Below, piece by piece: positions 57,039-64,000 of a DNA stretch of 64,000 nt. Position 1 is the first letter of the stretch. Every line of letters starts with the position of its first letter. The stretch comes from JAJPKK01 sp963844635 (GTDB taxonomy: Bacteria; Pseudomonadota; Alphaproteobacteria; Rhizobiales; Xanthobacteraceae). Under the pieces are notes generated by a model. That model made no database searches. It was not told where the DNA came from and saw nothing but the letters and a program-made list of their open reading frames with translations. The stretch lies in the NCBI GenBank assembly GCA_963844635.1, contig CAWJPD010000014.1:290711-354710 (forward strand), given 5' to 3'. Position numbers and translations under genes: made by a program.

Positions 57039-57368
57039 ATGAAGCATCCTGTTCGAAACGATTTCGAAACCGCCGTAACCGAGGCCGGCTTGACAGTTAC
57101 GTTCAAGCCGACGAAGAGCATCTATAGCTTCTATCGGCTCGCCGACGGGGACGACGTTGCACACCTTGGCCCCGTCTCGTTGGCGCGCGTCGGCCACGCT
57201 GGCGCAAGTGGCGATACTGAGGACTACCCTGCTGATGAAGTTCAAGGGATAGCGCAAAGTATCGCCCTAGAAGTCGCCACCTCAGTTTGGCAGGTTCGAC
57301 AAGAGGAAGAGGTCGATAGACTAACGACGGTGCGCCCGCGCCCTGTTGTTGGAGATGAGGGGGATTGA
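57039..57368 (+). CDS. Hypothetical protein
   Basis: 109 residues from the ATG at 57039, which follows AAGGACGAG. The sequence MKHPVRNDFETAVTEAGLTV...SIYSFYRLADGDD...VARVGHAGASGD-like and a charged C-terminal helix (VWQVRQEEEVDRLTTVRPRP) look like a small soluble protein of low GC compared with neighbours. No family was recognised. It sits between the two imperfect copies of a 46-bp segment. Confidence 0.5.
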   Translation: MKHPVRNDFETAVTEAGLTVTFKPTKSIYSFYRLADGDDVAHLGPVSLARVGHAGASGDTEDYPADEVQGIAQSIALEVATSVWQVRQEEEVDRLTTVRPRPVVGDEGD

Positions 57369-57882
57369 AATTCGCTGTGACGAAGGTCTGTCAGCCGAAC
57401 TTGAGATGAAGGGAGCGGCGGCAAATGGCGTTCGCTTAACTTATGTTGCTGCGGAATTCAAAGTGCCCATTTGGCCTAGCCAGATTGATCGGGCATCGCT
57501 CCGGTTCCGCGGCGTTGGTGTCGCAGTTGACGGACGGGATCGAACCGAGAAGCAAAGCGACATTGGCTTGAGGTGCAATGATTCCCGGCGCTCCCTAACA
57601 GCGGCCTCAAGGGCGCGCCTTCGGCGCCCCCGCGAGCGGGCTACACCCTTGACCCCATCGCCACCCCAAGCAGAGCGCGGCGGCCAAGGCTGTCACCAAG
57701 GCTTATCTCGGTAGACAGGCGGAAGCAGACCCTTTGCCGGGTCCGGTCTCTGAACTTTGCAACAGCGTTTCCCGGCGGGCGCTTCCTTCTCAGTCGATCC
57801 CTGTTCGTCAGGCGCGCGAGTGGGACGACGAATTTCGGGTTACGCTCGCAATGCCGCATTCCACCATGGCCGCGGAACCGGC
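57369..57882. other. Intergenic region, no gene seen
   Basis: About 510 bases. One open frame (57346-57714) overlaps the previous gene in another phase and shows no domain. It includes the second copy of the 46-bp segment (57733-57779). Confidence 0.5.
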
Positions 57883-58416
57883 TCAGCAGGATTCCAGACG
57901 GAGTAGATGATTGTCTGGATCCCGTACCATGGACGTTAAGCCGTGTTGCGATCCTGCTGGGCAGGAAACAAGATCAGTAGACGCGACTGATGGATGACAT
58001 CCGTTCTGGCATGCGGATTTAAATACGAGTTCCGTCGCTGCAACGTCGTTCGCATGTGTAAGAATATTGCCGCGCGGGAATTGTCCGCGATAGCAGAGAA
58101 GTTCGACGTGAGGCGTTGAGTGCAGTGCGGGCGTCATAGTAGTGACTTCGACAATGGGCGAGGCGATGCCGTCAAGCTTCTCCTGTTCAACGCCTTGATT
58201 GAGCGAGGTCGCGACACGCTTCAGCCCCAGCCTCTCATAGAAGGCAACGCTCTGCTCGGTATTAGCGACCGAAATCGCCGAATGATCGATCCCGAGGCAC
58301 GGATATCCTGCGCGGTAAGCCCAATGAGCGGGAACGGAGGGTGACGGAAAAGCCAATAATTCCAGTGGATGACCCTCAGGGTCACGAAATTTGTAAGCGG
58401 TGACTCCTCCGGAAGA
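57883..58416 (-). pseudogene. Remnant of a two-domain VOC (glyoxalase-fold) protein
   Basis: The open frame between a TAA at 58417-58419 and the stop at 57883 encodes GGVTAYKFRDPEGHPLELLA, the end of one VOC domain. It is followed by a second (GIDHSAISVANTEQSVAFYE, RLGLKRVATSLNQGVEQEKL, TPHVELLCYRGQ, THANDVAATELVF). No ATG start exists in this frame; the first usable start codon is TTG at 58356, inside the protein. Family members have about 150 more residues upstream, and fragments such as HSVQGKPPRLPACLNLPEES are visible in another frame up to about 58480. It is a decayed gene or a strongly mis-sequenced one. Confidence 0.7.
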
Positions 58417-58420
58417 TTAA

Positions 58421-58948
58421 GACATGCCGGAAGTCTTGGCGGCTTGCCCTGAACGGAATGCCGCACCTGCCGGCGCCAAGCGAGTGGACGAGACCGACTG
58501 CTTGGCTGGGGCGGTGAGATTCGAACTGCGATATCCGAAAGAACCAAAATCTGTCGGCCTTGCCGAGAGAAATTCGGCGCATTTCGCCAAGTCAGCACAG
58601 CAGAGACTGTTCGCGCTTGAGCTGCCAGGTGTCGAATATGCAGCTGCAGCTGATCTTTAGCGCCAATTGAATGCAGGGCCGTCGGTGTAGGCGGTCTGCC
58701 GGACTGTTCAATGTGCCAAGGTGATCAGATTCGAACTCGATATCCTTAAAGAAATGAATCCTGCGCTTCGAGGTCACATTCCACACGACTCTGGCTGCGA
58801 ACATGCGGCCACGGCGGCGGCAGATTTTGCAAAACGGGGGCTGGATGGGGGTGGCTTTGCGGTGCGATTCGAATTTCGCAAAATGCGCTGTGGGTGCTAG
58901 GTTTCCGGAGGTCTCGCGCGCGTAGCGCGCGATCAACCGGAGGAAGCC
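58421..58948. other. Intergenic region with VOC-gene debris
   Basis: About 530 bases. The left end has the remnant's upstream fragments on the minus strand. Two short look-alike stretches, ATTCGAACTGCGATATCC near 58520 and ATTCGAACTCGATATCC near 58740, occur on the plus strand. No intact gene was seen. Confidence 0.5.
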
Positions 58949-59767
58949 ATGAAGAAACTGATTTCGGCTCTTTGGCTCTTTTCCGCGCTCGCGACGAGCG
59001 CTGCATGGGCACAGCCCTATACTCCCAATGACGCGGGCGTGACGAACGGGCACTGGCATCTCAATTCGCGCGACGTCGCGGCCAATAAGCATATCCTTCT
59101 CGCCATGGGCGGTGTCGCCGCCGGGCCGGGTGAGAGGGTCGTGTTCCCCGGCGTCCTGGTCATTCTCAATCAAGGGCCCAACACGCCGCCGTCGACCGGC
59201 GGCACGGTCGGGACGGTGGTGAACCACATTGGGTTCACGGTCCCGAACGTCCAGGAAGCCGTCGCCAAATGGAAGGCGGCAGGGGTTCCCTTCGAGCCGG
59301 GCGCCCCCGGCAGGCTGGATCAAGGCTGGGTGACAACAACCGACGGACTGAAAATCGAAATTCAGGAAGATAAGGACCAGAAAGAGCCGATCCGCAGCAA
59401 GCACGTGCATTTCTCCCTGCCGGAGAATGTGATCGCCGAGAGCCAGGCTTGGTACGGCAAAATCTTCGGCGCTAAAGCGAGCGTGCGCAACAATGCGCCG
59501 GTGTCCGACGTCCCCGGCCTCCAGTTGCGCTGGAACAAGGTCAGTGTTGCGGAAGGGCCGACGAAGGGCCGGGTCCTCGATCACATCGGTTTCGATGTGA
59601 AGGATCTGAAAGGATTCATCGCCAAGTTGGAAGCGGCCGGCGTCAAACTCGACGCCGACGGGGCCTACCGCGTGAACGACGTTGGCGTCGGGATTGCATT
59701 CATCACCGACCCGTGGGGAACCCGCATCGAACTGAATGAGCGACCAAAGGCGGTTTATCTGCCCTAA
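58949..59767 (+). CDS. Exported two-domain VOC-family protein
   Basis: 272 residues from the ATG at 58949, with GGAGGAAGCC upstream. The signal peptide (MKKLISALWLFSALATSAAW) is cleaved near AAWAQP. Two glyoxalase-fold halves follow: VNHIGFTVPNVQEAVAKWKA with GLKIEIQEDKD, and IAESQAWYGKIFGAKASVRN with VLDHIGFDVKDLKGFIAKLE and DPWGTRIELNERP. Metal ligands are suggested by His/Glu at the usual strand positions (His in NHIGF and DHIGF; Glu in IELNE). VOC members include glyoxalases, dioxygenases and resistance proteins. Periplasmic members are rare and this one's substrate is unknown. Confidence 0.85.
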   Translation: MKKLISALWLFSALATSAAWAQPYTPNDAGVTNGHWHLNSRDVAANKHILLAMGGVAAGPGERVVFPGVLVILNQGPNTPPSTGGTVGTVVNHIGFTVPNVQEAVAKWKAAGVPFEPGAPGRLDQGWVTTTDGLKIEIQEDKDQKEPIRSKHVHFSLPENVIAESQAWYGKIFGAKASVRNNAPVSDVPGLQLRWNKVSVAEGPTKGRVLDHIGFDVKDLKGFIAKLEAAGVKLDADGAYRVNDVGVGIAFITDPWGTRIELNERPKAVYLP

Positions 59768-60310
59768 TGGCTTTTATCGGGCGACGCGCCGTCCGCGCCT
59801 TCGCCATGACGCTGATGACGTCAGGCGCGTCACCATCGCTCAAATGTCCGGAGCCGTGTCGAAGGAGCATCGTCGAACCGCGTCGAAGGGCTGTTCCAGC
59901 GCCAGACGACGGCAATTCGGTCAGGACAGGCTCGGAGATCCCGAAAAGCGAACGACGCATTGAGACGTTTCTTCTCAGCCGTCGTCCATCTGCGCCGACG
60001 CTCAACAGATGTGGAAACTTCAATCTAGCTCTTCTTCATGTGAGTGCTCCTACTGCAGGAGTACTGACATGACCCAGACCATCAGCCAATCTGCAAGATG
60101 GCCGCCACCGGACGGGTATGAAGGAAATCGCGCTCGATCATTACGATTGGCGGCAGCACTGGTCTGGTTCAGGTACTGATTGCGGCCTGATTAAGAATTC
60201 GCCGCCACAGGTCGTCCGCATATCGGGAACTCACGGGCACTTTTGGCTACATTCCTTCGGAGGAAGTATAATGCGGTCCCTGTACAAGCTCAGGGAATAG
60301 GAGGACGGTC
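59768..60310. other. Intergenic region
   Basis: About 540 bases between the VOC and SMP-30-like genes. An open frame at 60118-60300 has no good start or domain. The palindrome at 60043-60065 is annotated separately. Confidence 0.5.
60043..60065. promoter_or_regulatory. Near-perfect palindrome, possible operator
   Basis: AGTGCTCCT-ACTGC-AGGAGTACT: nine-base arms with one mismatch, 246 bases before the SMP-30-like gene. Its size fits a dimeric repressor site, or a short hairpin in a leader RNA. Confidence 0.35.
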
Positions 60311-61357
60311 ATGAAGGTGCTGATGTCACTAGGAATCGTCATCACGTTATCACTGATCGGCGGAAGCGTTGAAGCAAAGGCAGCTGGGTGTGAAGCGATC
60401 GGCAACGTTCGTTTCATCTGCGATCAACTAGGTCCTGAAGATCTCGCTGCCGTGCCAGGGTCGGATTGGGTTCTATCGTCTGGTATGGCGGCGAACGGCG
60501 GCATCCGTCTCATCGACCTGCGCGATAAGAGCACGACCGTGCTTTTCCCAAGTGCGGCGTCTAGAGAGCGGCCTAACAAGACAACATATGAATCGTGTCC
60601 TGGACCAATCGGGGCTGAAGGCGACAAGTTCAGAGCGCACGGCCTATATCTGCGCCCTGGACAGAACTCGGTCCATACCCTCTTCGTCGTTCATCATGGC
60701 AACAGGGAATTGATCGAAGTTTTCGAATTCGACGCCCGACCCAAGGCGCCTACGTTGACCTGGATTGGATGTGCGGTTGCGCCCGATCCAATTGGCTTGA
60801 ATTCTGTCGTTGGCCTGCCCGACGGCGGGTTTATCACCACAAACTTTTTGCCGCGGGGCACTGATGCGGCTGCGCGCGAACGAATGATGGCGGGCGAGAT
60901 CAACGGTGAGGTCTGGGAATGGCACTCGGACACCGGATGGAAGAAAGTGCCAGGTAGCGAAGCAGCCGGTCCGAACGGTCTGGAGATCTCTAAAGACGGT
61001 AAGTGGCTGTACATTGGCGGATGGGGCAGCCAGTCTTTCATTCGCTTGTCGCACGGGCAAATGCCGGTCAAGAGGGATATAGTTTCGGTTGGCTTCCGTC
61101 TCGACAATCTCCGATGGGCCCCAGACGACACGCTGCTTGCCGCTGGCCAGGGAGGGACTGCGCCCTCGCAGACATCGAATGTTGTGAAGGTCAATCCGAC
61201 CACGTTGAAGGTCGAGGAACTCATTCGCCGCCCCAATATCGACGGGTTCGGCGTCAGTACCGTCGCCATTCAGGTCGCCAACGAACTCTGGCTTGGTTCG
61301 GTACGCGGCGATCGCATCGCGATCTTTCCGCTCGTCCGGTCACAGCCATCGCGGTAG
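60311..61357 (+). CDS. Exported SMP-30/gluconolactonase-like beta-propeller protein
   Basis: 348 residues from the ATG at 60311, with AGGAGG upstream. A signal peptide (LGIVITLSLIGGSVEAKAAG) precedes a six-bladed propeller: GSDWVLSSGMAANGGIRLID, NSVHTLFVVHHGNRELIEVF, GLNSVVGLPDGGFITTNFLP, GEVWEWHSDTGWKKVPGSEA, AAGPNGLEISKDGKWLYIGG, IVSVGFRLDNLRWAPDDTLL. The N/D residues in GPNGLEIS and LDNLRWAPD match the calcium ligands of SMP-30 and gluconolactonase. It may hydrolyse a lactone or similar ester in the periplasm. It probably shares an operon with the amidohydrolase 148 bases downstream. Confidence 0.82.
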   Translation: MKVLMSLGIVITLSLIGGSVEAKAAGCEAIGNVRFICDQLGPEDLAAVPGSDWVLSSGMAANGGIRLIDLRDKSTTVLFPSAASRERPNKTTYESCPGPIGAEGDKFRAHGLYLRPGQNSVHTLFVVHHGNRELIEVFEFDARPKAPTLTWIGCAVAPDPIGLNSVVGLPDGGFITTNFLPRGTDAAARERMMAGEINGEVWEWHSDTGWKKVPGSEAAGPNGLEISKDGKWLYIGGWGSQSFIRLSHGQMPVKRDIVSVGFRLDNLRWAPDDTLLAAGQGGTAPSQTSNVVKVNPTTLKVEELIRRPNIDGFGVSTVAIQVANELWLGSVRGDRIAIFPLVRSQPSR

Positions 61358-61505
61358 AACGTTAACGCCAGTGGAAACCGATCCGAACAAATGGACCGCA
61401 TGTTGCAGATCACTCCGCCGCACACGGGAGGGCGCGAAGGGGAAAGGTGAAAGATTTCTCCCTGTCCGACGCGCGGGCGCGAGCCGTAAACATTAGGAGG
61501 TCGCG

Positions 61506-62930
61506 ATGGCAATTCGGCGACGTACGGTGCTGCAGGGTCTTGGCGCTGCAACCGCGGCGGCTCTATCGCCGGTCCACACCGCGTCGGCGGTGGAAAGCGC
61601 TACTGCCCAGGACCAGAAAATCCTGATCAAGGGTGGTCATGTCGCAACAATGGACAGGGGCGTCGGTGAACTTGCGGCCGCCGATGTGTTGATCGAGGGC
61701 GGCACAATCACCGCCGTCGGCAACGACCTGTCCTCTGCCGACGCGGAGATTATCGACGCGCGATCTATGCTCGTCCTGCCCGGATTGATCGACACCCACC
61801 GCCACACCTGGGAGACGGTGACACGCTCGCTGATTTCCGAAGGCGACCTCGCCGTCTACCTCAAGCTGTTCTTCCAGACGCTCGGACCACAATACCGTCC
61901 CGAGGACGTTTACATCGGCAACCTACTCGGCGCTCTTGGCGCACTTTCGTCCGGCATTACCACGATGCTGGATTGGTCGCATATCATGAACACGCCGGCC
62001 CATGCTGATGCCGCGATCCGCGGCCTCGCAGACTCAGGCATTCGCGGCGTATTTGCTTACGGGACCTCGATGATGCGCGGAGGCGACCCCGACGCGGTTC
62101 ACGAAAAACGTGCGGCGGACATCCGGCGTGTTCAGCGGCAGTATTTTGGTTCCTCCGACCAGCTTTTGACGCTGGCCATCGCCGCGGACAATGCAGCTGC
62201 GGATATCAAGCTTGCCCGCGAGCTCGGCCTGCGCGTGACCATGCACACCACCACGGCCGGCACGGTCGCAAAGCTGAATGCGGCCGGCTTGCTGGGCCCG
62301 GACATTACCTTCGTGCACACGGTTGGCATCGAATCGACCGACGAATAATTGCAGATGATCGCCGATCACGGCGGCACGATCTCGACCTCCTCGGCGACTG
62401 AGATGATGTCGGGGCACGGCTTCCCAAGTGCGCAGCGCTGGCTCCGACACGGACTGCGGCCTTCGTTTTCGGTGGACAACGAGACACGTGTGCCCACGGA
62501 CCTGTTTCTTCAAATGAGAGCGCTGATCATTTCCGATCACCAGCTTGAGACCGAGCGCGTGCGACGCGAAGGCGGTCGGCCGACTCTGGTCCCGATCCGG
62601 GACGTGCTGGAATTTGCCACCATTGAAGGCGCGCGCGCCACCGGACTTGACCGCAAGACTGGCACGCTCTCGGTCGGCAAACGCGCCGACGTCATCGTGG
62701 TCGATCTCGACGACATCGCCTTGATACCGAACACCGACCCGGTGGCAAGTTTCGTGCTGCGGGCGCAGCCGTCGAATGTCAGCTGTGTGCTGGTGGACGG
62801 CAAAGTGAGGAAACGCGCCGGCAGGCTCGTCGATGTCGACTACGCCGGGGTGCGGCGGTTGGTCGACGAATCACAGGCTTATCTGATGGGCATTTTCCAT
62901 TCCGCAGGGCTCGATGTTCGCAAGGGCTGA
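61506..62930 (+). pseudogene. Exported amidohydrolase (chlorohydrolase/TrzN-like), internal stop codon
   Basis: The ATG at 61506 follows AGGAGG. A twin-arginine leader (MAIRRRTVLQGLGAATAAAL) precedes the metal-dependent amidohydrolase core: LPGLIDTHRHTWETVTRSL (His-x-His ligands, about 90-110), VTMHTTTAG, ITFVHTVGIES. A TAA at 62346-62348 interrupts the frame after TDE. The same phase then continues with LQMIADHGGTISTSSATEMM, RPSFSVDNETRVPTDLF (catalytic Asp) and FATIEGARATGLDRKTGTLS. The whole would be 474 residues, normal for the family (deaminases, atrazine-type chlorohydrolases). As this is a substitution and not an indel, it is a candidate genuine nonsense mutation. The start at 61506 is secure. 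Confidence 0.85.
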
Positions 62931-63031
62931 TTGCTAAGCCCGCTCATGGTAATGGCGAATAGCGACCCTTGCCTACCGATCAGATTATAGGCATGAAATT
63001 CCCGCCCCCAACGTCTCCATAGGAGCGCCAG

Positions 63032-63728
63032 TCACTTCTGATCCAGGTTCCTTTCGGAAAACACATCATCCGAAATTACGACGTTTTGTTGCCAGTTCTT
63101 TCGAACGAGCCGGGTCCAATTGCCTTTGGTGTTATCTATGATCTTCACCTGGCCCGGCGTGCAGATCGATCCTTGGCAACTATAGTTCGAACGCGTTTCG
63201 GTATTTATATTGGTGCTGTCAGAGTTGATTCGGTTTTTTTGCAATCGTCATCTCGATCCTGGCGTAATTCGGATCTTGTCCTGGCTTCGGCGTAAGGATG
63301 AGGACATACTGTGTTGGTGTCTGGGAGGCAATCTGGCCGGTGTACTGCGAACCGTCGGAGATGGTAGCAAAATCGTCTTGGCTGAACGCCAATCCCAGGA
63401 ATCCCTGATCCTTGGTGTGACTGGCGATGCGCCGCGTTTTGCCGAAGGCCGGAAGGTAGACGTACATCTGCATTGGCGAGAGGATTAGTACCTTGGTGCC
63501 CTTCATATCAGCAGGCCCAGTGAACTCCTGGAGCAGCTTTGAACCCTTCACTTGGACTTTCATCGTCAGCATGCGTTCATTCTTAGCGGTCTCCTGATTC
63601 TGGATGTCGTAATCAATAATTAGGGTCGAGGCCCGATTAAGTGAGGTGTCTACGGCGGCTACGACGGCATCTCCGGCAGCATCCGACCGCCAAAGCGCGC
63701 TGCCGATGCCATCCCTCTCAGACTTCAT
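63032..63728 (-). pseudogene. LolA-like outer-membrane lipoprotein-sorting protein, frameshifted and lacking its signal peptide
   Basis: From the ATG at 63728: IIDYDIQNQETAKNERMLTM, FTGPADMKGTKVLILSPMQM, YLPAFGKTRRIASHTKDQGF and GLAFSQDDFA. This is the pattern of the large LolA-like group that includes membrane-bound sorting proteins of RND operons. The frame breaks in a run of seven A at about 63235. One fewer A gives AKNRINSDSTNINTETRSNY and an end at 63032. The N-terminus lacks the usual export signal, so the 5' part is missing or frame-shifted. It lies convergent to the amidohydrolase gene. Confidence 0.65.
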
Positions 63729-63785
63729 AGGGTCAGCTCACGGAGTGCACATGGTCGTCACAGACGCTTAGACGCATCCTGCTAC

Positions 63786-64000
63786 TTAGCCGTAAGCAAC
63801 GTCCGGGTTGCTCTGCCCAACTTCTATAATGTAACCATCAGGATCGCGAATGTAGCAGCGCGTCTCACCGTACTTGGGCTTCGGCTCAGTGATGAACTCG
63901 GCCCCTCGACTGCGCCATAGCTCATAGCACGCTTTAATATCCGCGACCCGTATGTTCATGAAGCTGCTGATCCGGTTCGGGTCAGGGGGACGCTAAGGGC
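63786..64000 (-). pseudogene. VOC (glyoxalase)-family protein, C-terminal part at the window edge
   Basis: Minus-strand sequence from about 63990 to the stop at 63786 encodes PDPNRISSFMNIRVADIKAC, YELWRSRGAEFITEPKPKYG and TRCYIRDPDGYIIEVGQS, the second half of a single VOC domain with the usual Glu ligand (IIEVG). An in-frame TAG at 63993-63995 lies just before the family-like sequence begins. Either a frameshift separates it from its N-terminal half beyond the window, or the gene starts at the ATG at 63959. The upstream sequence is needed to decide. Confidence 0.6.

Noticed and set aside
56435..57779. Genomic island inserted at tRNA-Ile2
   Set aside because: No integrase gene and no duplicate of the tRNA 3' end was seen within the window.
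60118..60300. 60-codon ORF before the SMP-30-like gene
   Set aside because: No start signal and no recognisable sequence; the strong ribosome-binding site belongs to the next gene at 60311.

Overview
The window is high-GC chromosomal DNA from an alphaproteobacterium of the order Hyphomicrobiales (Rhizobiales), probably near Bradyrhizobiaceae/Xanthobacteraceae. Three things support this: a circularly permuted ssrA gene encoding the tag ANDNYAPVAQAA, a DUF4169/ribbon-helix-helix gene pair, and many Bug-type (TctC) solute receptors. Three tRNA genes are present (Arg-TCT, Lys-CTT, Ile2-CAT). No phage, plasmid, integrase, transposase, rRNA operon or CRISPR array was seen.

Layout. 0-7.3 kb: the start of an aminotransferase, a Bug receptor, a CpxP/CpxR/CpxA-like envelope-stress module, a PQQ alcohol dehydrogenase with the DxD signature of lanthanide-dependent enzymes, a GNAT acetyltransferase and a cupin. 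7.5-12.6 kb: tRNA-Arg, a secreted small protein, a monooxygenase, a heptose-type nucleotidyltransferase/phosphatase fusion, a tandem hairpin array and lptG. 12.9-16.1 kb: upp, DUF1688 (URC4-like) and a GTP cyclohydrolase II-like gene (URC1-like), the URC uracil-catabolism set, heavily frameshifted. 16.8-29.1 kb: secreted or catabolic proteins (Rid, LVIVD, ornithine cyclodeaminase family, a cytochrome c/propeller protein), two more Bug receptors, a NepR-like protein, a PurM-type enzyme and an ICMT-like methyltransferase. 29-38.4 kb: a lipase-fold membrane protein, an ABC importer (ATPase plus two permeases), an acetyltransferase and flippase pair, and a PAS-PAS hybrid histidine kinase. 38.5-48.7 kb: DUF4169/RHH and a metal-efflux cluster (OprM/NodT-type channel, CzcA, CzcB, DUF6152, RcnR-type repressor). 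48.8-51.6 kb: sspB, ssrA and radA. 52-54.4 kb: tctB and tctA. 54.6-64 kb: a repeat-rich anchored protein, tRNA-Ile2, several VOC proteins, an SMP-30-like protein, an amidohydrolase with an internal stop and a LolA-like gene.

Three themes stand out. First, a roughly 100-bp two-hairpin intergenic repeat occurs at least 12 times, and two copies have grown by internal tandem amplification. Second, more than 25 single-base frameshifts, mostly extra bases, interrupt otherwise well-conserved genes including radA, sspB and upp. Residual long-read sequencing error is the likeliest cause, although some breaks (the VOC remnant, the amidohydrolase stop) may be real decay. Third, the tmRNA gene lies directly upstream of the gene for SspB, the adaptor that delivers tmRNA-tagged proteins to ClpXP.

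Functions are assigned from sequence motifs and remembered family features; no database search was run.
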